Assembly (NCBI RefSeq): GCF_018499575.1
Contig: NZ_JAHDAP010000002.1
Span: 124,001 to 188,000 of the forward strand
Length of the DNA stretch: 64,000 bases
Direction of reading: 5' to 3'
DNA from: Streptococcus infantis
GTDB lineage: Bacteria; Bacillota; Bacilli; Lactobacillales; Streptococcaceae
Positions 47,439-55,693 of this stretch are shown here, one piece after another; the stretch's first letter is position 1; each line of letters begins with the position of its first letter. Made by a program: the position numbers and the translations under genes. The notes below the pieces were generated by a model. It was not told the DNA's origin, did no database searches, and was given only the letters and a program-made list of their open reading frames with translations.

Positions 47439-47468
47439 AAAAATCCTAAGTTTTATCTTAGGATTTTT
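47439..47468 (+). terminator. Terminator of tgt
   Basis: AAAAATCCTAAG / CTTAGGATTTTT around TTTTAT, a perfect 12-bp stem with a T tract. Confidence 0.9.
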
Positions 47469-47469
47469 C

Positions 47470-47534
47470 TGTTTTTTTTGATAGAATAAAGGTATTATGG
47501 ATTGAAAATTAGATGGCTTTTTTGCCAATCTAAT
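47470..47534 (+). promoter_or_regulatory. Promoter and leader hairpin of oatA
   Basis: The promoter core CTGTTTTTTTTGATAGAAT is the same as that of tgt. Downstream, ATTAGATGGC (47508-47517) pairs with GCCAATCTAAT (47524-47534) around six T, ending three bases before the GGAG ribosome-binding site, so it may affect translation. Confidence 0.6.
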
Positions 47535-47553
47535 GAATGGAGAATAAACTCGT

Positions 47554-49371
47554 ATGCGTATTAAATGGTTTTCCTTAATTAGGATTACAGGTTTGCTTTT
47601 GGTACTCTTGTACCATTTCTTTCAGACGCTTTTCCCAGGAGGTTTCTTTGGGGTTGACGTCTTCTTCACATTTTCAGGTTTTTTAATTACTTCACTATTA
47701 TTAGAAGAATTTGGACAAAAAGGTAAGATTGATGTCCTAGGATTTTTTAGACGACGCTTCTATCGAATTTTTCCGCCGGTTGTTTTGATGGTCCTCGTTG
47801 TTATGCCCTTCACGTTCTTGGTTCGTCAGGATTATGTGGCAGGAATTGGTGGTCAGATTGCCGGTGTTCTAGGATTTATGACTAACTTCTATGAAATGTT
47901 GACAGGAGGAAGTTATGAATCTCAGTTTATCCCTCATCTCTTTGTTCACAACTGGAGCTTAGCTGTTGAAGTTCATTATTATGTCTTGTGGGGTTTAGCA
48001 GTCTGGTTCTTGTCCAAACGTGCAAAGACAAGTGGACAACTACGAGGAATGATTTTCCTACTTTCCTCAGCGACCTTTATGATTAGCTTCCTTTCTATGT
48101 TTATTGGTAGCTTCATCGTTAGCTCCTACTCAACACTCTACTTCTCAACTTTGACTCATGTTTATCCATTCTTCTTAGGTAGTGTGCTTGCGACCGTAAT
48201 AGGGGTTCGTCATACGACGCCACTTCTTAAACGTTTGAATAGAACCTTGGATTTGAAGCAGACCTTGCTAGTCTTTGGAGCCGGTCTCGGAGTCTTGCTC
48301 TTACTGACCTTCTTTGTGAAATTTACCTATCTCTTTGCCTATTTACTCGGCTTCTTGTTGGCAAGTTTAGCTGCGCTTCTGATGATTGTTGCAGCACGCA
48401 TTTTGCATGATAAAACACCGACAATCGAAGAACCAAAGGTGATTAGCTTTTTAGCAGATACTAGCTATGCTGTTTATCTATTCCACTGGCCGTTTTATAT
48501 TATCTTCTCTCAGCTGATGAGCAATCTACCGGCAGTGATTTTAACGACTATCTTTTCTTATCTCTTCGCAACCCTTTCTTTCTATGTGATCGAACCTTTG
48601 ATTGCAGGAAAGTCCAGCAAATTGTTACGAATGGCAAAAGAAATTCCTCACATCAAACCAATCTTTGCTGGTAGTGCAGGAGTACTTGCTCTGATTACCC
48701 TTGTCGTGATACTGATTGCTCCTCAAGTAGGCGCATTTGAAACGGATTTGATGGTTAATGGTCTTAATCAGGCTCAAACTAATATCACTCGAACAAAAAC
48801 GATGGCAGAACAAGCAGAAGCCAGTCGCTATAACATAGCTGATGGCGTGTCCATCATTGGAGATTCTGTCACCTTGCGTGCTTCCGAAGGACTGAAAGAA
48901 ATCTTACCAGATGCTCAGATTGATGGTCAGGTCAGTCGAAACACCAAACAGGCAAATGCATTGATGCTGAATTACAGTCAGAATAAAGCCTTGCCTAAAA
49001 TTGTAGTCATCGCGACTGGCGTTAATAATCCTGAAGATTATAAGGCTGATTTGGATCTACTGGTAACAAATCTTCCGAAAGGACATCAGCTTGTTCTAGT
49101 AACTCCATACGAGGGTGATACAACGCAGGAAACGCAACCTTATGTAGAACAGTACGCAAGCTATGCACGTGAACTGGCACAAAAATATCCATATATTGCA
49201 CTTGCAGATTGGAACCAGGTAGCCAAAGATCATCCAGATATTTGGAAGGGAACAGACCAGGTTCATTTCGGTAGTGATACTACCAAGCAGGATGAAGGAG
49301 CTAAACTTTACGCAGAAACTATTAATGCTGCCGTCAAAGCTCTTGCAGATAAACCTGTCAAATCAAAATAA
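47554..49371 (+). CDS. oatA: Peptidoglycan O-acetyltransferase (acyltransferase-3 plus SGNH domain)
   Basis: A 605-residue two-part protein. The N-terminal acyltransferase-3 domain has about eleven spans, with FFGVDVFFTFSGFLITSLLL and FFRRRFYRIFPP typical of OatA. The external SGNH domain shows GDS at 436-438, ATGVNNPED near 485 and the catalytic pair Asp568/His571 in TDQVHF. It acetylates MurNAc in the wall and gives lysozyme resistance; the pneumococcal form is also called Adr. It stands alone between terminators. Confidence 0.92.
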   Translation: MRIKWFSLIRITGLLLVLLYHFFQTLFPGGFFGVDVFFTFSGFLITSLLLEEFGQKGKIDVLGFFRRRFYRIFPPVVLMVLVVMPFTFLVRQDYVAGIGGQIAGVLGFMTNFYEMLTGGSYESQFIPHLFVHNWSLAVEVHYYVLWGLAVWFLSKRAKTSGQLRGMIFLLSSATFMISFLSMFIGSFIVSSYSTLYFSTLTHVYPFFLGSVLATVIGVRHTTPLLKRLNRTLDLKQTLLVFGAGLGVLLLLTFFVKFTYLFAYLLGFLLASLAALLMIVAARILHDKTPTIEEPKVISFLADTSYAVYLFHWPFYIIFSQLMSNLPAVILTTIFSYLFATLSFYVIEPLIAGKSSKLLRMAKEIPHIKPIFAGSAGVLALITLVVILIAPQVGAFETDLMVNGLNQAQTNITRTKTMAEQAEASRYNIADGVSIIGDSVTLRASEGLKEILPDAQIDGQVSRNTKQANALMLNYSQNKALPKIVVIATGVNNPEDYKADLDLLVTNLPKGHQLVLVTPYEGDTTQETQPYVEQYASYARELAQKYPYIALADWNQVAKDHPDIWKGTDQVHFGSDTTKQDEGAKLYAETINAAVKALADKPVKSK

Positions 49372-49376
49372 ACACT

Positions 49377-49405
49377 AAAAAGTAGAGATACAATCTCTAC
49401 TTTTT
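49377..49405 (+). terminator. Terminator of oatA
   Basis: AAAAAGTAGAGA / TCTCTACTTTTT around TACAA. Confidence 0.9.
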
Positions 49406-49487
49406 ACTTTAAAGAGAATTGGGAAAAACTTGCCAAATTGTCAGAATTATGAGAAAATAGGTGCAGTCTAAAAATGGAGGTAATGCA

Positions 49488-49829
49488 ATGAGAGAAGACA
49501 TCAAGATCAATGACCGTGCTCTAGAATTGGAAGATCAAATCATTGAAGTACTCGAAAAAGTTTATGATACAGATGTAGAGTTAGATGTATACAATCTTGG
49601 ATTGATTTATGAGATTCATTTAGATGAGGCTGGCCTTTGTACAGTTGTTATGACCTTCACCGATACTGCCTGTGACTGTGCAGAAAGTCTGCCAATCGAG
49701 ATAGTGGCAGGCCTAAAACAAATTGATGGAATTGAGGATGTCAGGGTTGAAGTTACCTGGTCTCCAGCATGGAAGATAACACGCATTAGTCGTTATGGAC
49801 GGATAGCTTTAGGACTACCTCCACGATAG
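49488..49829 (+). CDS. DUF59 (SufT/PaaD-like) metal-sulfur cluster assembly factor
   Basis: A 113-residue protein. The DUF59 pattern is clear: EVLEKVYDTDVELDVYNLGL near residue 20 and the cysteine motif TDTACDCAESLPIEI (near 60-74). Such proteins help mature Fe-S enzymes. The neighbour ilvD encodes an Fe-S dehydratase on the other strand, which may or may not be meaningful. The start at 49488 has TGGAGG nine bases upstream. Confidence 0.9.
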   Translation: MREDIKINDRALELEDQIIEVLEKVYDTDVELDVYNLGLIYEIHLDEAGLCTVVMTFTDTACDCAESLPIEIVAGLKQIDGIEDVRVEVTWSPAWKITRISRYGRIALGLPPR

Positions 49830-49850
49830 TTATCTATTTTGAAACAGACA

Positions 49851-49880
49851 AAAAAACAAGCCAATTTTGGCTTGCTTTTT
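49851..49880. terminator. Bidirectional terminator between the DUF59 gene and ilvD
   Basis: CAAGCCAA / TTGGCTTG with a run of A on the left and T on the right. Confidence 0.88.
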
Positions 49881-49887
49881 GATTTGC

Positions 49888-51591
49888 TTATTTTTTACCA
49901 GATTGTTCCATATTCCAGAAGTCTGTAACGGCTCCACGAGAAGCAGAGGATACGGTGTGGGCATATTTACCGAGGACACCACGGCTATAGAGTGGTGGCA
50001 AGGTTGTTTCTGCCTTACGTTTTTCAAGTTCTTCATCGGAAACGTCCATGGAAATTTCTTTGGTATCTTGGTCAACCGTAACGATATCGCCTGTACGAAG
50101 GTATGCAATTGGTCCGCCATCCTGAGCTTCAGGAGCAATATGTCCAACAACCAGTCCATAAGTACCACCAGAGAATCGTCCGTCTGTTAAGAGGGCAACC
50201 TTGTCTCCTTGACCTTTACCAACGATCATTGATGAAAGTGATAGCATCTCAGGCATACCAGGACCACCCTTAGGTCCAACGAAACGAACAACGACAACAT
50301 CGCCATCAACGATTTCATCGGACAAGACAGCTTGGATAGCGTCTTCTTCTGAGTCAAAGACCTTAGCCGGTCCAACGTGACGACGAACCTTCACACCTGA
50401 CACCTTGGCAACTGCACCGTCAGGAGCAAGATTACCGTTCAAGATGATCAATGGACCGTCCGCACGTTTAGGATTTTCAAGTGGCATGATGACTTTTTGG
50501 CCTGGAGTAAGATCTGCAAAGTCAGCCAAGTTTTCAGCGACAGTCTTACCAGTACATGTGATACGATCTCCGTGAAGGAATCCATTTGCCAACAAGTACT
50601 TCATAACCGCAGGCACACCACCAACTTCGTAAAGATCTTGGAAGACATACTGACCAGAAGGTTTCAAGTCAGCCAAGTGAGGCACACGTTCTTGGATCGT
50701 ATTGAAGTCTTCAAGAGATAAGTCAACATTAGCTGCGTGGGCAATGGCAAGCAAGTGAAGAGTGGCATTTGTAGAACCACCTAGAGCCATTGTCACTGTA
50801 ATGGCATCTTCAAAGGCTTCGCGAGTCAAGATGTCTGAAGGTTTGATACCAAGTTCAAGCATTTTGACAACTGCACGACCGGCTGCTTCGATGTCTTCTT
50901 TCTTATCAGCAGATTCAGCTGGGTGCGAAGAAGAACCTGGCAAACTCATACCCAAAACTTCGATAGCAGTCGCCATGGTATTAGCCGTGTACATACCACC
51001 ACAACCACCAGGTCCAGGGCAGGCATTACATTCCAGACGTTTTACGTCCTCAGCAGTCATATCACCGTGGTTCCACTTACCAATGCCCTCAAATACGGAA
51101 ACCAAGTCGATGTCTTTTCCATCCAGTTTTCCAGGGGCGATAGTACCACCGTAGGCGAAAATGGCTGGGATATCCATATTGGCAATGGCAATCATAGAAC
51201 CAGGCATGTTCTTGTCACAGCCACCGATAGCGACAAAGGCATCCACATTATGACCACCCATAGCTGCTTCGATGGAGTCTGCGATGATGTCACGTGACGT
51301 TAAGGAGAAGCGCATACCCGGTGTTCCCATGGCAATACCGTCTGCTACGGTAATGGTTCCAAACTGCACAGGCCAAGCACCAGCAGATTTAACACCTTCT
51401 TTAGCCAATTTCCCAAAGTCATGCAAGTGGATATTACATGGTGTGTTTTCCGCCCAAGTGGAAATGACTCCCACAATCGGTGCTTCAAAGTCTTTATCTG
51501 TCATACCAGTCGCACGCATCATAGCACGGTTAGGTGATTTTACCATGCTGTCATAAATGCTACTGCGGTGACGTTTATCTAATTCTGTCAT
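49888..51591 (-). CDS. ilvD: Dihydroxy-acid dehydratase
   Basis: A 567-residue Fe-S dehydratase for the penultimate step of valine and isoleucine synthesis (and of the route to leucine and pantothenate). Cluster cysteines lie in GGCDKNMPG (near 120) and [19 protein letters not shown] (near 190). The C-terminal [19 protein letters not shown] is also typical. GGGAGGGAAC precedes the ATG. No other ilv gene is next to it. Confidence 0.96.
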   Translation of the reverse strand: MTELDKRHRSSIYDSMVKSPNRAMMRATGMTDKDFEAPIVGVISTWAENTPCNIHLHDFGKLAKEGVKSAGAWPVQFGTITVADGIAMGTPGMRFSLTSRDIIADSIEAAMGGHNVDAFVAIGGCDKNMPGSMIAIANMDIPAIFAYGGTIAPGKLDGKDIDLVSVFEGIGKWNHGDMTAEDVKRLECNACPGPGGCGGMYTANTMATAIEVLGMSLPGSSSHPAESADKKEDIEAAGRAVVKMLELGIKPSDILTREAFEDAITVTMALGGSTNATLHLLAIAHAANVDLSLEDFNTIQERVPHLADLKPSGQYVFQDLYEVGGVPAVMKYLLANGFLHGDRITCTGKTVAENLADFADLTPGQKVIMPLENPKRADGPLIILNGNLAPDGAVAKVSGVKVRRHVGPAKVFDSEEDAIQAVLSDEIVDGDVVVVRFVGPKGGPGMPEMLSLSSMIVGKGQGDKVALLTDGRFSGGTYGLVVGHIAPEAQDGGPIAYLRTGDIVTVDQDTKEISMDVSDEELEKRKAETTLPPLYSRGVLGKYAHTVSSASRGAVTDFWNMEQSGKK

Positions 51592-51725
51592 TTGTTCCCT
51601 CCCATTTCAGTTTGTTCCATTATAGCATAATTTTCATATGAATAACAGAAGAAAATTTTTAAATTTTCAGACAATTCGGCGGTGAACTATAAAAAAATTC
51701 ATCTTTTTTTGTCAAGTAACTTTAC

Positions 51726-51754
51726 TTTACAAAAAAAATGTGTTATTCTAATAT
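51726..51754 (+). promoter_or_regulatory. Promoter of rpmF-rpmG
   Basis: TTTACA (51726-51731), 17 bases, TAATAT (51749-51754). The leader is about 50 bases and carries GTTGATGAAAATCAT, a small inverted repeat. Confidence 0.65.
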
Positions 51755-51810
51755 GGTTGATGAAAATCATAAGATTGAATCGAATATACATACTAAAAGG
51801 AGAAATCAAA

Positions 51811-51993
51811 ATGGCAGTACCTGCACGTCGCACTTCAAAAGCGAAGAAAAACAAACGTCGTACACACTACAAAGTGACAGCTCCATCTGTAAACTTTGAC
51901 GAAACTACTGGAGATTACTCACGTTCTCACCGCGTATCACTTAAAGGATACTACAAAGGACGTAAGATCGCTAAAGCTGCATCAGCTGAATAA
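51811..51993 (+). CDS. rpmF: Ribosomal protein bL32
   Basis: Sixty residues, starting [20 protein letters not shown], the standard bL32 N-terminus, and rich in Lys and Arg. It lacks the four cysteines of the zinc-ribbon form, so it is the C-minus type. The start at 51811 follows AAAGGAG; the open frame upstream is chance. rpmG follows after 15 bases. Confidence 0.96.
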
Positions 51994-52008
51994 TAGAAGG
52001 GAGATACC

Positions 52009-52158
52009 ATGCGCGTAAATATTACACTTGAACACAAAGAATCTGGTGAACGCTTGTACCTTACTTCTAAAAACAAACGTAACACTCCAGACCGTCTTCA
52101 ATTGAAGAAATACTCACCAAAACTTCGCAAGCACGTTGTGTTTACAGAAGTTAAATAA
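52009..52158 (+). CDS. rpmG: Ribosomal protein bL33
   Basis: Forty-nine residues: [20 protein letters not shown], then [20 protein letters not shown] and a short tail. This is the bL33 pattern, without the zinc-binding cysteine pairs. GAAGGGAG precedes the ATG. It forms an operon with rpmF; both being C-minus forms means this pair needs no zinc. Confidence 0.96.
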
Positions 52159-52185
52159 GCATTCAATACGAATCAATACATAAGG

Positions 52186-52217
52186 AACGCTCTAGTCATA
52201 TTGTCTAGAGCGTTTTT
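52186..52217 (+). terminator. Terminator of rpmF-rpmG
   Basis: AACGCTCTAG / CTAGAGCGTT around TCATATTGT, followed by T residues. Confidence 0.9.
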
Positions 52218-52378
52218 GTGTTGTTTTGAAAATTAGATATAGAATTCTGTTAAAGAATATATTCGTGAGCATATTTTTTGAACACGCTTTCATATTATTT
52301 ATGATATACTAAGTTTAATCAAAAGATATTTTGTGAACACAGAATACAGTTTTCTGATTAAAAGAAAGGAGGCCCGTT

Positions 52379-52618
52379 ATGTTGTAGTCAATTATTATCG
52401 GAGGCTTTATCGGTCTCGCTGCAGGAGCAATTACTAAAAAAGGTGGTTCAATGGGAATCATCGTAAATATTTTTGCTGGTTTAATTGGGCCATCTGTCGG
52501 TCAATCGCTTTTTGGGACATGGGGACCTTCTCTAGCAGGAATGTCACTTATTCCATCGATTGCTGGTGCGGTGATTGTTGTCGCTGTAGTATCATTCTTT
52601 TTGGGTAAAAAAGGTTAA
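52379..52618 (+). pseudogene. GlsB/YeaQ/YmgE-like membrane protein with a stop at codon 3
   Basis: AGGAGG stands eight bases before ATG TTG TAG. After this stop the same frame runs 76 codons (SIIIGGFIGLAAGAITKKGG, and later SIAGAVIVVAVVSFFLG) with three membrane spans, the GlsB/transglycosylase-associated family. Relatives usually have Trp near this position, so TGG to TAG is the likely change. No other good start is seen before residue 27 (ATG at 52457). The extended -10 (TGATATACT, near 52303) drives the whole asp23-type operon. Confidence 0.8.
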
Positions 52619-52633
52619 CTTTTTACTCAATCA

Positions 52634-52680
52634 TAAACTATAGATTTAAATTTAGTATTGACGGGTAAACCTATAGTTTA
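52634..52680 (+). promoter_or_regulatory. Intercistronic inverted repeat before amaP
   Basis: TAAACTATAG and CTATAGTTTA form a perfect 10-bp repeat with a 27-base loop. Without a T run it is more likely an RNA-stability or processing hairpin than a terminator. Confidence 0.5.
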
Positions 52681-52704
52681 GTGCTTTAATTGAAAGGATT
52701 TTAT

Positions 52705-53268
52705 ATGTCAAAATCAAAGAAAATAGTATTACTTATTTTCTGTATTCTAGTCTTGACAATTTTCCTTCTTATTTTGATAGATTACCAACAAGTTAGTGAT
52801 TTAGGAATTCAATTAGCTAGCTGGAGACAGACTGCTATTGAATATTATCTCGCTAGATATATCTTTTGGGGGCTTCTAGTCCTATCTATCTTCGTTTTAT
52901 TATGGATGTTAGTAATCCTGTTTTATCCTAGACAATATCTAGAAATAAAACTTGGAACTAAAGACGATAAATTGAAGTTAAAAAATTCAGCTATCGAAGG
53001 TTTTGTTCGATGCTTACTGAATGAACATCGAATAATTAAAGAACCAAAAATTCAAGTACATACTCGAAAAAAGAAATGTTTCGTTTATGTAGAAGGTACA
53101 GCTGTTCTTTCAGATAACATTGCTAACAAATTTGAAGTAGTCCAAAATGAAATAACTCAAGGCTTAAAAGAGTTCTTTGGTATGGATCGAGAGGTTAAAC
53201 TGGAAGTTTCAGTAAAAGAATATGACCCTCAAAAAGCAACCAAGAAGATTGTTAGTCGTGTAAAGTAA
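52705..53268 (+). CDS. amaP: Alkaline shock membrane anchor protein AmaP
   Basis: A 187-residue protein with two membrane spans (about 7-25 and 52-74) joined by a short loop, followed by a soluble domain of about 110 residues. In Staphylococcus AmaP tethers Asp23 to the membrane. The gene order AmaP-DUF2273-Asp23-CsbD here is the same kind of cluster. The start at 52705 has AAAGGA upstream; an earlier TTG is not needed. Confidence 0.87.
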   Translation: MSKSKKIVLLIFCILVLTIFLLILIDYQQVSDLGIQLASWRQTAIEYYLARYIFWGLLVLSIFVLLWMLVILFYPRQYLEIKLGTKDDKLKLKNSAIEGFVRCLLNEHRIIKEPKIQVHTRKKKCFVYVEGTAVLSDNIANKFEVVQNEITQGLKEFFGMDREVKLEVSVKEYDPQKATKKIVSRVK

Positions 53269-53279
53269 GGAAGTAAAAA

Positions 53280-53450
53280 ATGGAATTGTTTAAAAAATAC
53301 CAATATCCAATTCTATGTGGTATAGCAGGTATTCTTCTAGCTTGCTTCATCCTGTCCTTTGGATTTTTTAAAACACTATTTGTTTTAATTTGTGGGACAT
53401 TAGGGATTGGATTTGGATACTATGTTCAGAAAAATTATTTAAATAAATAA
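53280..53450 (+). CDS. DUF2273 small membrane protein
   Basis: Fifty-six residues with two spans: MELFKKYQYPILCGIAGILL and, after FFKTLF, a Gly-rich second segment GTLGIGFGYYVQ. DUF2273 proteins almost always sit between amaP and asp23. GGAAG precedes the ATG. It starts 11 bases after amaP and ends 15 bases before asp23. Confidence 0.88.
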   Translation: MELFKKYQYPILCGIAGILLACFILSFGFFKTLFVLICGTLGIGFGYYVQKNYLNK

Positions 53451-53465
53451 ATAAAGGAGTTTTAT

Positions 53466-54095
53466 ATGTCAAACGTAGAAAAAAATGTAAATGTAAATAC
53501 TGAAAAGAAAGATGCAGTCGTCTCTAAAGATGTTCGAGGAGAATTAACTTACGAAGATAAAGTTATTCAAAAAATTATCGGTCTTTCACTAGAAAAAGTT
53601 CCAGGACTATTACATGTGGACGGCGGATTCTTCTCAAATCTTACAGAAAAACTTGTTAATACTAACGATGTAACACACGGTGTTAACGTTGAAGTTGGTA
53701 AAGAACAAGTAGCAGTTGACTTGAAGGTTATCGTAGAGTACAGAAAAAATGTTCCAACTCTATACAAGGAAATCAAAGATGTTATCGTATCAGAAGTTGC
53801 GAAAATGACTGATCTAGAAGTAGTTGAGGTTAACGTTAATGTTGTTGACATCAAAACTAAAGAACAATATGAGGCAGACTCAGTTAGCCTTCAAGATCGT
53901 GTAACTGACGTGGCAGAATCAACAGGCGAGTTTGCGTCAGAACAATTGTCTAAAGTGAAAGCTGGAATCGGTTCAGGTGTTGCAGTAGCCCAAGAAAAAC
54001 TTAGTGAAGGCGCTGAATTTGTTCAAGAAAAAGTTGGCGAAGGTGTTGAAACTGTTAAAGACGCTGCAGTCAAAGCAGAACCACGTGTACACTAA
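53466..54095 (+). CDS. asp23: Asp23/Gls24-family envelope stress protein
   Basis: A 209-residue soluble protein. The Asp23 domain spans about 25-125 (VIQKIIGLSLEKVPGLLHVD; VNVEVGKEQVAVDLKVIVEY). The C-terminal 75 residues are an amphipathic, LEA-like tail (EGAEFVQEKVGEGVETVKDA). It is likely bound at the membrane through AmaP and involved in envelope or alkaline stress. AAAGGAG precedes the start. Confidence 0.93.
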   Translation: MSNVEKNVNVNTEKKDAVVSKDVRGELTYEDKVIQKIIGLSLEKVPGLLHVDGGFFSNLTEKLVNTNDVTHGVNVEVGKEQVAVDLKVIVEYRKNVPTLYKEIKDVIVSEVAKMTDLEVVEVNVNVVDIKTKEQYEADSVSLQDRVTDVAESTGEFASEQLSKVKAGIGSGVAVAQEKLSEGAEFVQEKVGEGVETVKDAAVKAEPRVH

Positions 54096-54132
54096 TTTAT
54101 AATTTAGAAAAAAATAAAAGAAGGACATACTT

Positions 54133-54339
54133 ATGCCTACAGAAGAAAAATTCAATCAAGCAGCAGGTGCTGTCAAAGAAGGTATTGGAAAATTGGTAGG
54201 CGATAAAGAACTTGAAAGCGAAGGGGCAACAGAAAAAGTTGTTTCTAAAGTTAAAGAAGTTGCTGAAGATGCAAAAGATGCTGTAGAAGGTGTCGTTGAA
54301 GGTGTTAAAAACATGCTTCATAAAGATGATGCTAAATAA
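54133..54339 (+). CDS. CsbD-family stress protein
   Basis: Sixty-eight residues, highly charged. The CsbD pattern is [20 protein letters not shown] followed by a Lys/Glu/Ala/Val-rich helix resembling the tail of the preceding Asp23 protein. CsbD proteins are general-stress proteins of unknown mechanism. GAAGGA precedes the ATG. It is the last gene of the operon. Confidence 0.9.
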   Translation: MPTEEKFNQAAGAVKEGIGKLVGDKELESEGATEKVVSKVKEVAEDAKDAVEGVVEGVKNMLHKDDAK

Positions 54340-54370
54340 TAAAATTTAGGAAATCTTGCTATTTTTCTCG

Positions 54371-54398
54371 AAAACACTCCCAGTTAGGGGGTGTTTTT
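54371..54398 (+). terminator. Terminator of the asp23 operon
   Basis: AAAACACTCCC / GGGGGTGTTTTT around AGTTA. Confidence 0.88.
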
Positions 54399-54476
54399 GT
54401 CAATGTACATTTGACGAAAAAAAGAATACAGGACCAATAAATTCCTGTATTCTTAAAATAACTTAGAACAGATATG

Positions 54477-54626
54477 TTAAAGATATGTTAATAAGAATGC
54501 GACTAATAAGATTATAGTGCAAATTATTTTTACGATTTTTGCATGTTGTTTGAACAATTTATCAGAGAAAAAATTCAATACAAGCGAAATACAAACCAAC
54601 GTAGTTCTTAAAATAAAAATAGTCAT
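54477..54626 (-). CDS. Small hydrophobic membrane protein, duplicate A
   Basis: Forty-nine residues: MTIFILRTTLVCISLVLNFF, then SDKLFKQHAKIVKIICTIIL and LVAFLLTYL. Two hydrophobic stretches flank a charged SDKLFKQ hinge. AAAGGAG lies eight bases upstream. It is a diverged copy of the next gene. Function unknown. Confidence 0.65.
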   Translation of the reverse strand: MTIFILRTTLVCISLVLNFFSDKLFKQHAKIVKIICTIILLVAFLLTYL

Positions 54627-54671
54627 GGTCCATACTCCTTTCGTTATTGTTAATCCAGCTCCTAAAATAAC

Positions 54672-54824
54672 TTAGAACAGAAGTGATAATGAAGCGACTA
54701 AAAAGATTATAGCGGAAATTATTTTTGCGATTTTTACATGTTGTTGTTTGAACAATTTATCAGAGAAAAGAGTCAATCCAATCGCAACACAAAGCAAAGT
54801 AATTCTTAAAATAGAAATAGTCAT
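54672..54824 (-). CDS. Small hydrophobic membrane protein, duplicate B
   Basis: Fifty residues: MTISILRITLLCVAIGLTLF, then SDKLFKQQHVKIAKIISAII and a hydrophobic end. AAAGGAG lies eight bases before this ATG; the frame is open to 54938 but without a better start. A minus-strand -10 TATAAT (54965-54960) about 140 bases upstream may drive both copies. The FSDKLF motif recurs in the 69-residue protein at 59839. Confidence 0.68.
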   Translation of the reverse strand: MTISILRITLLCVAIGLTLFSDKLFKQQHVKIAKIISAIIFLVASLSLLF

Positions 54825-55078
54825 AAATCGTACTCCTTTCGTTACTTTATCAATCCAATAACTAAGTTGAATAGTAATGATCTCATTTTCAAATATATCC
54901 ATCTGCTCTGGGGGAAAAGTTTGTTTTTTGATCACCAATCGGTCTCTTCATCTATCTTAATTATAGTACAAACATCGATATTAAACCAATAAATGTATTT
55001 ATTTTTTTACTGCTCCTATTTTTGAGAGCGCTTGAAATATGTTATAATAAAACTAGATTAATGTATAGGAGGCAAACC

Positions 55079-55693
55079 GTGGGAAATTTCATTGAGCTAG
55101 TCTTTCATCGTTTCTTTTTGGGGATGATTGCGACGGCTTATTTTTGGTTATTGACACTAGCAGGAGGAGTGGTCTTTGGTATAGCACCCGCTAGTGCAAC
55201 TCTCATGAGTTTATATGCTGAACACGGCTATTCTTACCGTGCTTATCGTTTCAAGGAAGCTTGGTCTTTATTTAAGAGCAATTTTGTCAAAAGTAATCTC
55301 AGTTTCTACACCTTTATAGGGATTGACTTGATCTTGATTTATGGCTTGTATCTGATGATTCAATTGCCAAATCAGACGCTTCTCCACTTGGCAGCGACAT
55401 TTCTAAATATCTTTTTAGTAGCCTTGGTATTTTTGGCCTATACAGTATCTTTAAAATTACAGGTTTACTTTGAATTGTCCTATAAAAATACCTTAAAGCT
55501 TGCCTTTATCGGAATTTTTATGAGTTTATCAGCAGTGGCCAAGGTTCTCCTTGGTAGCGTCTTGTTAGCCATTATTGGCTTCTATATGCCAGCCCTCATC
55601 GCCTTTGTAGGTATTGGGATGTGGCACTTCTTTATTAGTGATTTATTGGAGCCTGTTTATGAAAGTATTCATGAAAAATTGGCAACCAAATAA
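55079..55693 (+). CDS. yesL: YesL-like DUF624 membrane protein
   Basis: A 204-residue protein with five to six spans and a DUF624-type start (NFIELVFHRFFLGMIATAYF). The start is GTG at 55079, six bases after AGGAGG; the upstream open frame covers promoter DNA with an extended -10 TGTTATAAT at 55043-55048. It overlaps yesM by 35 bases. YesL proteins accompany YesMN regulators of glycan uptake; mechanism unknown. Confidence 0.85.
   Translation: MGNFIELVFHRFFLGMIATAYFWLLTLAGGVVFGIAPASATLMSLYAEHGYSYRAYRFKEAWSLFKSNFVKSNLSFYTFIGIDLILIYGLYLMIQLPNQTLLHLAATFLNIFLVALVFLAYTVSLKLQVYFELSYKNTLKLAFIGIFMSLSAVAKVLLGSVLLAIIGFYMPALIAFVGIGMWHFFISDLLEPVYESIHEKLATK

Larger units (their letters stand above)
54452..54846 (-). 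repeat. Tandem duplication of a small membrane-protein gene
   Basis: Two units of about 190-210 bases share TAAAATAACTTAGAACAG at their left ends, GTTTGAACAATTTATCAGAG in the middle and ATAGTCAT with ACTCCTTTCGTTA at their right ends. Each unit holds one short minus-strand coding sequence with its own AAAGGAG. Confidence 0.88.
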
